Shown here in pieces: positions 8,605 through 18,541 of a stretch of DNA of 64,000 nt (its first letter is position 1; each line of letters starts with the position of its first letter). The notes beneath the pieces were generated by a model, which worked only from the letters and a program-made list of their open reading frames with translations, searched no databases and had not been told where the DNA came from. Where the stretch lies: NCBI RefSeq assembly GCF_038396845.1, contig NZ_CP151587.1, positions 2,516,001 to 2,580,000 of the forward strand. Direction: 5' to 3'. Made by a program: the position numbers and the translations under genes. Origin of the DNA: Gymnodinialimonas sp. 57CJ19 (GTDB taxonomy: Bacteria > Pseudomonadota > Alphaproteobacteria > Rhodobacterales > Rhodobacteraceae).

Positions 8605-9788
8605 CATTGCCCGTAAAAGATAAATTCGTGATGCCCGAAGGCATGATCTACCTTGATGGCAACTCTCTGGGGCCATTGCCCGCAGGCGTGACCGAGCATG
8701 TGTCGACCGTGGTTGCCGACCAATGGGGCGGTAACCTGATCAAGGGCTGGAACGTCGATAGCTGGATGACCCTGCCCACCCGCGTTGGCGATCAGGTGGG
8801 CCGTTTGATCGGCGCGCCCAAGGACAGTGTCGTGATGGGGGAAACGCTGTCACTGAAGGTGTATCAGGCGCTTTCTGCCGGGTTGAAAATGCGGCCCGAC
8901 CGCAAGGTGATCCTGTCTGACAGCGGCAACTTCCCGTCCGACCTTTATATGGCGGAAGGCTTGATCCAACAGCTCGAGCAAGGCCACGAGCTGCGCGTCG
9001 TCGCCCCTGAGGACGTGCTGGAAGCCATCGACGGCAGCGTCGCGGTGGTGATGATCACGCAGGTAGATTATCGCACGGGCCGGGTCCACGACATGGACGC
9101 CGTGACCGCGGCGGCGCACAAAGCGGGCGCGGTGATGTTGTGGGATTTGGCTCATTCGGCCGGGGCCATCCCGGTGGATATGACCGCGTCGAACGCGGAA
9201 TTTGCGGTGGGCTGTACCTACAAATACCTCAACGGCGGCCCCGGTGCGCCCGCGTTTATTTACGTGCGTCCCGATATCATTAACGACGTTAACCCCGCGC
9301 TTTCGGGCTGGTTGGGGCACGAGTCCCCCTTTGCCTTCGATCTTGATTACCGCCCCGGCGCAGGGATCGAGCGGATGCGCGTTGGCACGCCGCCCGTGAT
9401 CCAACTGGCCGCGCTGGAGCATGCTTTGAAGGTCTGGGATGGCGTCGATATGCGCGATGTCCGTGCGGCCTCTGTCGCTCTGTCCGAGCAGTTCATCGCC
9501 GAGGTGGAGGCCGCTTGCCCGGACCTCACCCTTGCCAGCCCGCGCGACGCAGCGCAGCGTGGCTCGCAGGTGTCGTTCCACTTCTCGGAAGGCTACGCCG
9601 CCATTCAGGCGCTGATCGCGCGCGGCGTGATCGGCGATTTCCGCGCCCCTGATACGATGCGGTTCGGCTTCACGCCGTTGTATCTGGATGCGGACGACGT
9701 TAGCCAAGCGGTTGCGATCCTTGCGGAAATCCTGCGCGACAAGCTGTGGGACCGGCCCGAGTACACAACCCGTCAGCGGGTGACCTAG
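8601..9788 (+). CDS. kynU: Kynureninase
   Basis: PLP enzyme splitting L-kynurenine into anthranilate and alanine, 395 residues. The N-terminal [12 protein letters not shown] and the Schiff-base lysine in [12 protein letters not shown] (about residue 208) are diagnostic. The start at 8601 overlaps the kynA stop (ATGA); the same frame is open further upstream but inside kynA. Together with kynA it feeds tryptophan to anthranilate. Confidence 0.95.
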   Translation: MTLPVKDKFVMPEGMIYLDGNSLGPLPAGVTEHVSTVVADQWGGNLIKGWNVDSWMTLPTRVGDQVGRLIGAPKDSVVMGETLSLKVYQALSAGLKMRPDRKVILSDSGNFPSDLYMAEGLIQQLEQGHELRVVAPEDVLEAIDGSVAVVMITQVDYRTGRVHDMDAVTAAAHKAGAVMLWDLAHSAGAIPVDMTASNAEFAVGCTYKYLNGGPGAPAFIYVRPDIINDVNPALSGWLGHESPFAFDLDYRPGAGIERMRVGTPPVIQLAALEHALKVWDGVDMRDVRAASVALSEQFIAEVEAACPDLTLASPRDAAQRGSQVSFHFSEGYAAIQALIARGVIGDFRAPDTMRFGFTPLYLDADDVSQAVAILAEILRDKLWDRPEYTTRQRVT

Positions 9789-9808
9789 GGTCGGGATCAG
9801 ATTAGGGC

Positions 9809-9839
9809 TTGAGCTTCCAGTGACTGGAAGGTGTAGTGA
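9809..9839 (+). promoter_or_regulatory. CueR/MerR-type promoter of the copper ATPase
   Basis: A -35 element TTGAGC (9809-9814) and a weak -10 TAGTGA (9834-9839) are separated by 19 bp, the long spacing that MerR-family activators correct by twisting DNA. Within the spacer is a perfect palindrome CTTCCAGT-G-ACTGGAAG (9814-9830), very close to known CueR sites. The cueR gene lies directly downstream of copA. Confidence 0.85.
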
Positions 9840-9868
9840 GGCGGCACCCATGATCAAGGATTGCTTCC

Positions 9869-12094
9869 ATGCCTAACGATATTGTCAGACTTTCGGTCGA
9901 AGGCCTGAACTGCGCGTCCTGTGTGGGCCGGGTGGAACGGGCCTTGGCGGCAGAGCCGGGCGTCATTGAGGTCGCCGTCAATCTGGCCACAAAAACGGCG
10001 CAGGTGCAGGTGGCGCCCGATGCGGCGCGTGCGGGTGAATTGGCCGAAGCCTCTGGCAAGGCCGGTTACCCGGCGCAGGTGCTGGAAGACACCTCGACCC
10101 GTGCGCCCGATACGGCGAAAGAGACCGAGGCCGCATTCCGGCGGCTTTGGATCGCGCTGGCCCTGACAGTCCCGGTCTTCACCTTGGAAATGGGCGCGCA
10201 TCTATTCCCCGCCTTCCACCAATTGATCGGCGTCACACTCGGTCAGCAAGGATCTTGGTTAATCCAGTTTACCTTTACAGCGTTAATCCTTTTGGGACCG
10301 GGGAGGGTATTTTTCCGCCTTGGCGTGCCGGCCTTGCTGAAGGGCGCCCCCGAGATGAACAGCCTCGTAGCTTTGGGCACGGCGGCGGCGTTCGCCTATT
10401 CAACCCTCGCAACGTTCGCGCCGGGAGTGCTGCCCGCCGCCTCTCGTGCCGTGTATTTTGAGGCCGCCGCTGTGATCGTCACGCTGATCCTGTTGGGCCG
10501 CGCCCTGGAGGCGCGCGCGAAGGGCCAGACCGGCGCCGCCATCCGCGCCCTGATCGGCCTGCAACCGCAAGAGGCCCGGGTGCTGCGTGATGGCGCCACG
10601 TTAACCATAGCTATCGACGCCTTACGGGTCGGCGATATCATCGTCCTGCGTCCCGGAGAGAGAGTGCCGGTGGATGGAGAAATCATTGAGGGCACGTCAT
10701 TCCTCGACGAATCCATGATTACTGGAGAGCCGGTTCCCGTCGAAAAGTCATCCGGCGCGGCGGTCACCGGCGGCACGGTGAACGGGTCGGGGCCCTTGCA
10801 AATCCGTGCGACACGGGTCGGCGCCGACACCACGCTTTCGCAAATCACGCGTATGGTCCAGGACGCCCAGGGCGCGAAGCTGCCGATCCAAGCCATCGTG
10901 GACCGCGTAACGCTTTATTTCGTCCCTGCGGTGATGGTGCTGGCGGCGTTAACCGTGGTGATCTGGCTGATCTTCGGCCCCGATCCGGTGGTGACTTACG
11001 CCCTTGTGGCGGGGGTCAGCGTGTTGATCATCGCGTGCCCCTGCGCGATGGGATTGGCCACGCCGACTTCGATCATGGTGGGGTCGGGACGGGCGGCAGA
11101 GCTTGGGGTTCTGTTTAGAAAAGGCGACTCTTTGCAAGGGCTTAGCGGCGTCGGGCTTGTCGCGTTGGACAAGACCGGCACGATCACACAAGGGCGGCCG
11201 GAGGTGACCGAGGTGAGATTGGCCGACGGCTTCACCCGTGAAACTGTGCTGGCTCAGGCGGCGGCGGTAGAGGCCGTTTCGGAACACCCGATCGCCCACG
11301 CGATCGTGCGGGCCGCCAAGGGCGTGTTTACCGCGACCAATGCCGTTGTTATCCCCGGTTTCGGCATCCGCGCCCAGGTCGATGGGCGGACGGTGGCCGT
11401 GGGATCGGATCGTTTCATGGCCCGCGACGGCATTTCCATCGGCCCCATTTCCAGCGCGGAAGACGCGCCCCTTTCGCGGGGGGAAACGGTGGTCTACGTG
11501 GCTGTGGACGGTGTGATCGCCGCGATGATCGCCGTGGCGGATCAGGTGAAACCTTCTAGCGCCGCGGCAATTGCGGCGCTCAGGGAACGGGGTCTGCGGG
11601 TCGCGATGATTACCGGTGATCGGCGCGCGTCTGCGCTGGCCATTGCCGCACAGGTCGGCGTGGACGAGGTGGTGGCCGAGGTCTTGCCGGACGGAAAGGT
11701 TAACGCCCTTAACGAACTGCGTCAGGGGGCGACGGTGGCTTTTGTGGGCGACGGCATCAACGACGCCCCCGCTCTGGCGAAGGCAGATGTCGGTATCGCC
11801 ATTGGGACCGGGACCGACGTGGCGATTGAAAGCGCCGATGTGGTGTTGATGTCCGGTGACCTGTCGGGCGTGGTCACGGCCTTCGATGTCTCAAAGCACA
11901 CGATGCGGAATATCCGTCAGAACCTTGGGTGGGCGTTCGCCTATAACGCGGCGCTGATCCCTGTGGCGGCGGGGGTGATTTACCCCTTCACTGGGCTGCT
12001 GTTATCTCCGGCTTTTGCGGCGGGCGCGATGGCTTTGTCGAGCGTCTCCGTCGTCGTCAACGCCTTGCGGTTGCGCGGCATGGGGGCAGCATGA
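9869..12094 (+). CDS. copA: Copper-translocating P-type ATPase
   Basis: Inner-membrane P1B-type ATPase, 741 residues, that exports Cu(I) from the cytosol. It has one N-terminal heavy-metal domain with CASC at residues 15-18, paired transmembrane helices, the ion-path CPC motif in [15 protein letters not shown] near residue 390, the phosphorylation motif DKTGTITQG near 434, and the hinge GDGINDAP near 628. The CPC plus CxxC pattern with CueR control indicates copper or silver. It overlaps the regulator gene by ATGA. Confidence 0.93.
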   Translation: MPNDIVRLSVEGLNCASCVGRVERALAAEPGVIEVAVNLATKTAQVQVAPDAARAGELAEASGKAGYPAQVLEDTSTRAPDTAKETEAAFRRLWIALALTVPVFTLEMGAHLFPAFHQLIGVTLGQQGSWLIQFTFTALILLGPGRVFFRLGVPALLKGAPEMNSLVALGTAAAFAYSTLATFAPGVLPAASRAVYFEAAAVIVTLILLGRALEARAKGQTGAAIRALIGLQPQEARVLRDGATLTIAIDALRVGDIIVLRPGERVPVDGEIIEGTSFLDESMITGEPVPVEKSSGAAVTGGTVNGSGPLQIRATRVGADTTLSQITRMVQDAQGAKLPIQAIVDRVTLYFVPAVMVLAALTVVIWLIFGPDPVVTYALVAGVSVLIIACPCAMGLATPTSIMVGSGRAAELGVLFRKGDSLQGLSGVGLVALDKTGTITQGRPEVTEVRLADGFTRETVLAQAAAVEAVSEHPIAHAIVRAAKGVFTATNAVVIPGFGIRAQVDGRTVAVGSDRFMARDGISIGPISSAEDAPLSRGETVVYVAVDGVIAAMIAVADQVKPSSAAAIAALRERGLRVAMITGDRRASALAIAAQVGVDEVVAEVLPDGKVNALNELRQGATVAFVGDGINDAPALAKADVGIAIGTGTDVAIESADVVLMSGDLSGVVTAFDVSKHTMRNIRQNLGWAFAYNAALIPVAAGVIYPFTGLLLSPAFAAGAMALSSVSVVVNALRLRGMGAA

Positions 12095-12477
12095 ACATCA
12101 AAGACGTATCCCAAGCCGCTGATCTGCCGGCTAAAACGATCCGCTACTATGAGGAGATCGGCCTGATTACCCCAGCGCGAGGGTCGAACGGCTACCGGGA
12201 CTTCAGCGATCAGGATCTGCATAAACTGACCTTCATAGGCCGGGCCCGGGCATTGGGCTTTTCGATCAACGAATGCCGCGTTCTCTTGGCGCTTTGGGAG
12301 GACAAGGACCGCTCCAGCGCCGAAGTGAAGGCGGTGGCGGCGACCCATTTGGACGAGATTGACGCTAAGATCAAAGCCCTGACTGACATGCGGGCCACCC
12401 TGTCGCATTTGGTTGAAACTTGCGCGGGCGACGCGAAACCCGATTGCCCGATCCTGAGGTCTTTGGCGCAAGGTTAA
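12091..12477 (+). CDS. cueR: MerR-family copper-responsive regulator
   Basis: A 128-residue MerR-type activator. The N-terminal winged helix ([18 protein letters not shown]) is followed by a dimerisation helix and the metal-binding loop CAGDAKPDC, a Cys-x7-Cys spacing characteristic of CueR. It should sense Cu(I) and activate the promoter at 9809-9839, making an autoregulated copA-cueR unit through the ATGA overlap. Assignment is strong because sensor loop and operator agree. Confidence 0.92.
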   Translation: MNIKDVSQAADLPAKTIRYYEEIGLITPARGSNGYRDFSDQDLHKLTFIGRARALGFSINECRVLLALWEDKDRSSAEVKAVAATHLDEIDAKIKALTDMRATLSHLVETCAGDAKPDCPILRSLAQG

Positions 12478-12482
12478 CGGCG

Positions 12483-13499
12483 TTAACGACCAAACAGACG
12501 TGCGGCGATGGGCGCGCCGATGATAACTGCCAAGATACGCAGCAGATGGTGGGCCACCACAAAGGCCACATCGGCCCCGGCGATCAGCGCCAGCACTGTC
12601 ATTTCGGCTTGCCCGCCTGGGGCGAATGCCAACAGAGATTCCATATGCGGCGCCAGCCCAAGGGCCACTACAACCTCGGCGAAAACGCCTGAAATCAACA
12701 GGATAATGACACAATAGCCGAGCGCCGCCAGAACGTCTCGCCGCACCTCGGGCCCCGTCACGCCGCCGTATTTGGTGCCAATGGTCATGCCAATGAAGAA
12801 CTGTGCCACGAAGATCGCCTCGGCGGGCGGGCGGTGGTTCAAAATGCCCGTCATCGCCAGGATTGCTGCGGCGATCAGAGGTCCCAGGATCGACGCGCCG
12901 AACAGGCCGACGGCTTTGGCAACCTGCCAGCCGACAAGCCCCGCCGCCGCCATCCACAGCAGTTCGTTCCACGGAAGTGAAGCCGCAGGTGCTCCGGGTG
13001 GGTTGCTCAGGTCCACCTCCCACGCGCCGACCAGCACGAAAGGCAGGACAGTCACGATCACCAAAACGCGCGTGGCATGGATCAGCGACAGGGCCCGCAC
13101 GTCGCCGCCTGCTTCTTCGCCAAACGCGAGCATGTCTTGCAAGCCACCGGGCATGGCTGAGTAGTAGCTGGTGGGGAAATCGAACCCCCAAAGACGCTGA
13201 AAATAGGGGATGCCGACCGCGCCGATAAGTGCTGTCATCACCAGCATCATCAGCAGCGTAGGCCACATGGCGCCCAGGCCAAGCACAACACTCATGCTCA
13301 GGGTTGCGCCCACGGCGACCCCCAGAATGGTGCGCATCGCGTGGTTGATCGTGGCATTCCCGCTCATCGCGATGCCCAATAACGCGGCGACAAGGCAAGA
13401 GGCCAAGGGGCCAAGCAGGAACGGCAAAGGCAAGCCTAACCCATAAAAGACCGCGACGCCTAACGCCGCGATCACATAAGTCCGCGCAAAGACTAACAC
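12483..13499 (-). CDS. AbrB-family (ammonia monooxygenase-like) integral membrane protein
   Basis: A hydrophobic protein with about ten predicted helices and the duplicated small-residue-rich repeat of the AbrB/YgjV-type family; motifs include LPLPFLLGPLASCL and YYSAMPGGLQDMLAFGEEAG in the first half and AFAPGGQAEMTVLAL in the second. Its function is not established: E. coli AbrB is only loosely linked to regulation. The GTG at 13499 gives about 338 residues, near family size; the frame stays open to a GTG at 13607, but the extra 36 residues look non-coding. It converges on cueR with a 5-base gap. Confidence 0.75.
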   Translation of the reverse strand: MLVFARTYVIAALGVAVFYGLGLPLPFLLGPLASCLVAALLGIAMSGNATINHAMRTILGVAVGATLSMSVVLGLGAMWPTLLMMLVMTALIGAVGIPYFQRLWGFDFPTSYYSAMPGGLQDMLAFGEEAGGDVRALSLIHATRVLVIVTVLPFVLVGAWEVDLSNPPGAPAASLPWNELLWMAAAGLVGWQVAKAVGLFGASILGPLIAAAILAMTGILNHRPPAEAIFVAQFFIGMTIGTKYGGVTGPEVRRDVLAALGYCVIILLISGVFAEVVVALGLAPHMESLLAFAPGGQAEMTVLALIAGADVAFVVAHHLLRILAVIIGAPIAARLFGR

Positions 13500-13619
13500 G
13501 GGCGGCCCGGTTGAGCGGCAGAAGCGATCATTCGTGGGGGCAGGGCGTGGGTCATCGGGGCTCCGGGACCAGGGGCGCAGACGGCCCTTGAGGGCGACCG
13601 ATTGCACGAAAAGGGTGCC

Positions 13620-13654
13620 ATGGCCCGGGGCGCTTTTCAGCGGGTCCGGGCCAT
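13620..13654 (-). terminator. Hairpin downstream of gcdH
   Basis: Perfect arms ATGGCCCGG (13620-13628) and CCGGGCCAT (13646-13654) enclose a 17-base loop, 10 bases past the gcdH stop on the minus strand. It lacks a clear T-run, so termination strength is uncertain. Confidence 0.5.
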
Positions 13655-13663
13655 GCGATGGGG

Positions 13664-14884
13664 TCAGGCGAAGGCCTGCAAACCGGTGATGCCGCGGCCC
13701 ATGATGAGGGCGTGGACGTCGTGGGTGCCCTCGTAGGTGTTAACGGCCTCAAGGTTCATCACGTGGCGGATCACGCCGTATTCGTCGCTGACGCCGTTGC
13801 CGCCGTGCATGTCGCGGGCTTCGCGGGCAATGGTTAACGCTTTACCGCAATTGTTACGCTTCATCAGGCTGATCAACTCGGCAGGGGCGTTGTGATCGTC
13901 GAACATCCGGCCCAGTTGCAGGGCCCCTTGCAGGCCCAGGGCGATCTCGGCCTGCATGTCGGCCAGCTTCTTCTGGATCAGCTGTGTTTGCGCCAGCGGG
14001 CGGCCGAATTGCTTGCGGTCCATGGTGTAGTCGCGGGCGGCGTGGAAGCAGGCCTCGGCCGCGCCCATAGCACCCCAGGCGATGCCGAAGCGCGCCCGGT
14101 TGAGGCATCCGAACGGACCGGCCAAGCCACTGACTTCAGGCAGCAAATTATCCTCGGGCACAAAGACCTCATCCATCTGGATCATGCCCGTAATCGAGGC
14201 GCGAAGCGAGAATTTCCCCTCGATCTTCGGGGCGTTCAGGCCCTTCATTCCCTTCTCGAGGATGAAGCCCTTGATCTTGCCGTCATGGGCGTCGGACTTG
14301 GCCCAGATGATGAAGACATCGGCGATGGGCGAGTTGGTGATCCAGTTCTTCGCGCCGGACAGGCTGTAGCCGCCGTCCACCGGCTTTGCACGGGTGACCA
14401 TGGAGCCGGGGTCCGATCCGTGGTCCGGTTCGGTTAACCCAAAGCAGCCGACCATGCGTCCCGAGGCCAGCTCAGGCAGGAATTTCTGGCGCTGCGCCTC
14501 GGTGCCGTAGGCGAAGATCGGGTGCATCACCAGCGAGCTTTGCACCGACATGGCCGAGCGGTAACCGCTGTCGACCCGCTCCACCTCGCGGGCGACCAGC
14601 CCGTAGGAGACATAGTTGGCGCCGATGCCGCCGTATTCCTCGGGGATGGTCGCGCCCAGAAGGCCCATATCGCCCATTTCGGTCATGATATCGCGGTCAA
14701 ATGTCTCGTGGCGGTTGGCCATGACGACGCGCGCCCCCAGGGCCTCTTGGCAATAGGCATGGGCGCTGTCGCGGATCATCCGCTCCTCCTCCGTCAGCTG
14801 GTTTTCCAGCAGAAACGGGTCGTCCCAAACCAGGCTCGCGGGCTTGGCGCGGGCGGATTGGGGGGAGGTGCTGGCAGCGTCCAT
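13664..14884 (-). CDS. gcdH: Glutaryl-CoA dehydrogenase
   Basis: FAD-dependent acyl-CoA dehydrogenase, 406 residues, that oxidatively decarboxylates glutaryl-CoA to crotonyl-CoA. Family motifs are in order: [68 protein letters not shown] and the catalytic Glu in [10 protein letters not shown]. The GSDPGSM and NGVSDEYGV forms are typical of GcdH rather than general acyl-CoA dehydrogenases. It would serve lysine/tryptophan or aromatic breakdown. It is monocistronic, divergent from the Crp-like regulator gene. Confidence 0.93.
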   Translation of the reverse strand: MDAASTSPQSARAKPASLVWDDPFLLENQLTEEERMIRDSAHAYCQEALGARVVMANRHETFDRDIMTEMGDMGLLGATIPEEYGGIGANYVSYGLVAREVERVDSGYRSAMSVQSSLVMHPIFAYGTEAQRQKFLPELASGRMVGCFGLTEPDHGSDPGSMVTRAKPVDGGYSLSGAKNWITNSPIADVFIIWAKSDAHDGKIKGFILEKGMKGLNAPKIEGKFSLRASITGMIQMDEVFVPEDNLLPEVSGLAGPFGCLNRARFGIAWGAMGAAEACFHAARDYTMDRKQFGRPLAQTQLIQKKLADMQAEIALGLQGALQLGRMFDDHNAPAELISLMKRNNCGKALTIAREARDMHGGNGVSDEYGVIRHVMNLEAVNTYEGTHDVHALIMGRGITGLQAFA

Positions 14885-15006
14885 GGACTGTCTCCGATTG
14901 TAAGGGGTTTCCCGGATTATTAGGCGCGTTCCCCGGCGACTGCAAGCCGAGTGAAGGGCTGCGAACCGGGCGTTGACCGCCCCTTATTCTTCGCGTTGTT
15001 GGCGGT

Positions 15007-15020
15007 GGTAACTTCGCCAT
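15007..15020 (+). promoter_or_regulatory. Candidate operator upstream of the Crp-like regulator
   Basis: GGTAACTTCGCCAT lies about 50 bases before the regulator start and matches 11 of 14 positions of the better palindrome at 15767-15781. The shared core GGTnACTTCGnCA suggests autoregulation. This is inference from two sites. Confidence 0.35.
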
Positions 15021-15069
15021 CGCAAGCCTATCTTCATCGGGAAAGCCCGCTGTTTTCCTTAGGCAAGAG

Positions 15070-15741
15070 ATGCACATGAGTGGACCAAAAGACTGGACGC
15101 AACAGTTTCCCGGGCTGGCCCGTTTACCGGACTCTGTGCGCCGAAAGCTGCAATCCGATGGCAAGTTGATACGGGTGACCGAGGGGGCGCAGATATTTGG
15201 CCCCGGTCATGTGCCTGAGAACCTGTTGTTTTTGCTCAACGGTACGGTGCGGGTTTCCCAAACCTCGGACAGCGGGCGAGAGATTGTCTTGTACCGGGTC
15301 GAAGCGGGGCAAAGCTGCGTCATGACCACGGCCTGTATGCTGGCCCATGAGGCCTATTTGGCCGAAGGCATCGCGGAAACCGATGTGACCGCCATGGCGC
15401 TGCCCAAGGCGACCTTCGACGCCCTTGTCTCGGACTCGCCGGTGTTTCGCGATTTCATTCTGGCCGCCTATTCGCACCGCCTGACCGGGCTGTTCAAGAT
15501 CATCGAAGACGTTGCCTTTGGGCGCATTGATGTGCGGCTTGCGGCGCGCTTGCTGGAGCTGTCTGACAGCGCAGCCGAGGTTACCGCCACCCATCAGGCG
15601 CTGGCCAGCGAACTGGGCACCGCGAGAGAGGTGATTTCTCGTCAGTTGCACGAATTCCAGCGCCGCGGGTGGCTAGAGCAGCAACGGGGCCGGGTGCGAA
15701 TACTGGACCAAAGTGCCCTGTCTGACTTGGCGACAGGCTGA
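15070..15741 (+). CDS. Crp/Fnr-family regulator with two nearby cysteines
   Basis: A 223-residue regulator with an N-terminal cyclic-nucleotide-binding-like beta barrel (about residues 30-120) and a C-terminal winged helix (VTATHQALASELGTAREVISRQL). It lacks the N-terminal Fe-S cysteine cluster of Fnr but has Cys83 and Cys89 (GQSCVMTTAC) at the start of the region between barrel and dimer helix. Its neighbours, a YeeE/YedE pair and a persulfide-dioxygenase-like hydrolase, suggest it senses sulfide or persulfide through these thiols; that is inference. The start may be the second ATG at 15076. Confidence 0.85.
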   Translation: MHMSGPKDWTQQFPGLARLPDSVRRKLQSDGKLIRVTEGAQIFGPGHVPENLLFLLNGTVRVSQTSDSGREIVLYRVEAGQSCVMTTACMLAHEAYLAEGIAETDVTAMALPKATFDALVSDSPVFRDFILAAYSHRLTGLFKIIEDVAFGRIDVRLAARLLELSDSAAEVTATHQALASELGTAREVISRQLHEFQRRGWLEQQRGRVRILDQSALSDLATG

Positions 15742-15766
15742 CGCCCGCGCCTTTTCTGTGCGGTTT

Positions 15767-15781
15767 GGTGACTTCGTCACA
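15767..15781 (+). promoter_or_regulatory. Palindromic operator before the YeeE/YedE operon
   Basis: GTGAC-TTC-GTCAC (15768-15780) is a perfect dyad, 26 bases after the regulator stop and about 90 bases before the transporter start. Its similarity to a half-length Crp site and to the sequence at 15007-15020 makes it the likely target of the adjacent regulator. Confidence 0.5.
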
Positions 15782-15869
15782 GAACATCCGCCGCGCAGGG
15801 CATAGATCAACTGAACCAGCGCCCACGCGATGCGGCGCGTTACCCCAAGAACCAAACCGGAGAGGCTTG

Positions 15870-16301
15870 ATGGAAACTGAATTTACCCCATGGATATCGC
15901 TACTAGGTGGGGGGCTGATCGGCCTGTCTGCGACTTTGCTGATGCTCTTTCTAGGGCGGATCATGGGGGCGACGGGGGTTCTTGCGGGCGTCATCTTTCC
16001 GGCATCGCGCGCGGACTTCGCTTGGCGCGCCGCCGTGGTGGCGGGGATGGTGACGGGGCCGTTGGTTGTCTTGCTGGTCAGCGGCAACATGCCCGAGGTT
16101 CAGGTGCCAATCAGCCTGCCGATGTTGCTGGTGGGCGGCTTTATTGTCGGCATTGGGGTGACCTATGGCGGCGGGTGCACATCCGGCCACGGGGTCTGCG
16201 GTATCGCCCGACTTTCGCCTCGCTCTATCGTGGCCACAGCCACGTTCATGATTGCCACTTTGGTCACGGTGTTCATCGTGCGCCACGTATTGGGGGCCTG
16301 A
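15870..16301 (+). CDS. YeeE/YedE-family sulfur transporter, first half (PmpA-like)
   Basis: A 143-residue membrane protein with about four helices, corresponding to the N-terminal half of full-length YeeE/YedE (TsuA-type) thiosulfate transporters. The conserved Cys-rich pore motif GGGCTSGHGVCG is present near residue 100. The ATG at 15870 is preceded by GAGAGG; the frame extends upstream through the operator region and is unlikely to be translated there. It pairs with the next gene, three bases downstream, as the second half. Substrate is probably a reduced sulfur species. Confidence 0.85.
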   Translation: METEFTPWISLLGGGLIGLSATLLMLFLGRIMGATGVLAGVIFPASRADFAWRAAVVAGMVTGPLVVLLVSGNMPEVQVPISLPMLLVGGFIVGIGVTYGGGCTSGHGVCGIARLSPRSIVATATFMIATLVTVFIVRHVLGA

Positions 16302-16304
16302 GGT

Positions 16305-16730
16305 ATGCGTTTAATCATTGCTTACGCGATCGGGATCATCTTCGGTGTCGGAATCTCGATTTCTGGCATGGCGAACCCTGCCAAGGTGCTGAATTTCTTC
16401 GATGTTGCAGGCACTTGGGACCCGTCGTTGATCTTCGTCATGGGCGGCGCGCTGGTCACGACCTTCATCGGCTACAAGCTGGTGTTCGGCCGCTCTGCAC
16501 CGCTGTTTGGCTCGGCGTTCCTTCTGCCCGAGCGGCGCGACATTGATCTGCCGTTGGTCGGCGGCTCTGCGGTCTTCGGGATCGGGTGGGGCATCGCGGG
16601 CTTTTGCCCCGGCGGCGCATTGCCCGCCCTCGGGACCGGACAGTGGGAGGTATTTGCCTTCACAGGGGCTCTCGGCCTTGGCATCATCGTGGCGCGACGC
16701 GTTCAGATCGCCATGGCTGCAAAGGCCTGA
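16305..16730 (+). CDS. YeeE/YedE-family transporter, second half (DUF6691, PmpB-like)
   Basis: A 141-residue membrane protein equivalent to the C-terminal half of YeeE/YedE. It shows ISISGMANPAKVLNFFD and the cysteine motif GIAGFCPGGALPALGTG, matching the split PmpA/PmpB arrangement known in other proteobacteria. It lies three bases after its partner and 24 bases before the hydrolase gene, so all three should form one operon for uptake and oxidation of sulfur compounds. Confidence 0.85.
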   Translation: MRLIIAYAIGIIFGVGISISGMANPAKVLNFFDVAGTWDPSLIFVMGGALVTTFIGYKLVFGRSAPLFGSAFLLPERRDIDLPLVGGSAVFGIGWGIAGFCPGGALPALGTGQWEVFAFTGALGLGIIVARRVQIAMAAKA

Positions 16731-16754
16731 CATCCAAAACGACAGGAGATTGAT

Positions 16755-17639
16755 ATGCCCAACTACCCCGTCAACATGGATATTGAGCCGCTAGTTGAAG
16801 GCTTCTTCGACGAAGGCACCAATACGATCAGCTATATCGTGAAGGATCCGGCCTCTGACGCTTGTGCGGTGGTCGATACGGTGATGGACATCGACTATGC
16901 GGCGGGGCGGATTACCTCGGCCCATGCGGACGCGCTGATTGCCCGCATCCAAGAACAGGGCCTGACGCTGGAATGGATTATCGAGACCCACGTCCATGCC
17001 GATCACCTGTCAGCCGCCCCCTATATTCAGGAGAAGTTGGGCGGCAAGACCGGTGTCGGGGCCAATATCATGGTGATCCAGGACACTTTTGGGAAAGTGT
17101 TTAATGAGGGCACCGATTTCCAGCGCGACGGCAGCCAGTTTGATGCGCTGTTCAATGATGGCGACACCTACATGATCGGCACGATGCCGGTGTTCGTGAT
17201 GGCCACACCGGGTCACACGCCCGCCTGCATGGTGCATGTCATGGGTAACGCCGCCTTTGCGGGGGATACGCTGTTCATGCCCGACGGCGGATCGGCGCGC
17301 GCGGATTTTCCCGGCGGGGACGCGGGCGAGCTTTACGACAGCATCCAGAAAGTTCTGTCTTTGCCCGACGAGATGCGCCTGTTCATGTGCCACGACTACG
17401 GGCCGGGGGGCCGCGCGGTTGCGTGGGAAACCACGGTGGCTGAGCAGAAGGCCAGCAATATCCACGTGGGTGGCGGCAAAACCCGAGACGACTTCATCGC
17501 GTTTCGCACGGAACGCGACGCGCAGCTGGCGATGCCCAAGCTGATTATCCCATCGCTGCAAGTGAACATGCGGGCGGGTGAAATTCCCAAGGATGCTGAC
17601 GGTAACCCGGTGTTGAAAGTGCCTGTGAACGGCTTGTAG
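16755..17639 (+). CDS. Metallo-beta-lactamase-fold hydrolase, persulfide-dioxygenase-like
   Basis: A 294-residue MBL-fold enzyme of the Blh/ETHE1-like branch. The metal motif ETHVHADHLSAAPY begins near residue 76, followed by the downstream ligands TPGHTPACM, FAGDTLFMPDGGSARADFPGG and the CHDYGPGGR tail. Members of this branch oxidise glutathione persulfide or hydrolyse thioesters, and they commonly sit with YeeE/YedE genes. The operon context supports a role in sulfide detoxification. There is no rhodanese domain. Confidence 0.85.
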   Translation: MPNYPVNMDIEPLVEGFFDEGTNTISYIVKDPASDACAVVDTVMDIDYAAGRITSAHADALIARIQEQGLTLEWIIETHVHADHLSAAPYIQEKLGGKTGVGANIMVIQDTFGKVFNEGTDFQRDGSQFDALFNDGDTYMIGTMPVFVMATPGHTPACMVHVMGNAAFAGDTLFMPDGGSARADFPGGDAGELYDSIQKVLSLPDEMRLFMCHDYGPGGRAVAWETTVAEQKASNIHVGGGKTRDDFIAFRTERDAQLAMPKLIIPSLQVNMRAGEIPKDADGNPVLKVPVNGL

Positions 17640-17645
17640 CGCAGC

Positions 17646-18536
17646 CTAACCCGCAAGCAGCACGGCAACGATCCTGTTGATCACCGCGTCTTGTCCACGG
17701 GTGTCGCCAATCTGAAGGCAGAGGCTCCGGTTCAGGGCAATCTTCTCGGCAAACGGCGCCACCAAACGCCCGCGCTGCAGGGGCTCGTTTACCAAGAAAC
17801 CGTGCCCCATCAATACGCCCGCGCTGTTCTTGGCCTCTTCCAATGCCAAGCCGTAGAGCGAGAATGTCGGCCCCGGCGTGCGCAGGTCCAATCCAGCGCT
17901 CACACCCGCGTTCCATGTCTCCCAATCGGCGTGCCAGTTCACGTCACTCAGCAATGTCTCAGCCGATAGGTCCGTCGGGGTGGTTAGGCGTGCGGCAATG
18001 TCCGGAGCGCAGACGGGGAAAATCTCATCCCGCGCGATGGCAAGTGCGTCGTCCATGTCCCCGTGGTCCAGTACGAAAAGGCTCAGATCAAACGGCTCCC
18101 GCTTCAGGTTCGGCGGCGTTTCGCGGGCAGTGACAGAGACCCGCAGATCGGGCACCGCCGCCCGCAAGGCCCCAAGGCGCGGCGCAAGCCAGAGGTGTGC
18201 GACGCTTGGCAATGCCGCGATGCGGATCGTCAGGGGGCTGGCCTTGCGCAACAGGCCCACCACTGCGCCCCCCATGATATCAAAGGCTTGGGTCAAATCC
18301 GCCGCCGCACTGCGGCCTGCGTCATTCAAGCTGACGCCTTGGGCGTGGCGGTCAAACAGCCCCATGCCCAACCACGCCTCCAGCGCTTTGATCTGTTGCG
18401 ACACGGCGGCGGGGGTCACGCAAAGCTCATCAGCGGCGGCGACAAAACTGCCAAGGCGGGCGACGGCCTCAAACACGCGCAGACCGTTCAGGGGCGGCAG
18501 GTTTGGGCGTTTGGAAGGAATGGTCATGCTAGGCAT
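17646..18536 (-). CDS. LysR-family regulator (GcvA-like)
   Basis: A 296-residue LysR-type regulator. The N-terminal helix-turn-helix (NGLRVFEAVARLGSF, VTPAAVSQQIKALE) is of the GcvA subtype, with a C-terminal substrate-binding-like effector domain (RIAALPSVAHLWLAPRLGAL). The ATG at 18536 is chosen over the far upstream alternative, which would place coding sequence inside the divergent promoter; the ATG at 18527 is also possible. It is transcribed away from the serine hydroxymethyltransferase paralogue, its probable target, with a dyad in the shared intergenic region. Confidence 0.85.
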   Translation of the reverse strand: MPSMTIPSKRPNLPPLNGLRVFEAVARLGSFVAAADELCVTPAAVSQQIKALEAWLGMGLFDRHAQGVSLNDAGRSAAADLTQAFDIMGGAVVGLLRKASPLTIRIAALPSVAHLWLAPRLGALRAAVPDLRVSVTARETPPNLKREPFDLSLFVLDHGDMDDALAIARDEIFPVCAPDIAARLTTPTDLSAETLLSDVNWHADWETWNAGVSAGLDLRTPGPTFSLYGLALEEAKNSAGVLMGHGFLVNEPLQRGRLVAPFAEKIALNRSLCLQIGDTRGQDAVINRIVAVLLAG

Positions 18537-18541
18537 AGATA

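Noticed and set aside
11980..13398. A 472-codon open frame on the minus strand
   Set aside because: It crosses cueR and copA and shifts frame relative to the AbrB-family gene; the composition is Arg/Ser-rich and has no family resemblance.
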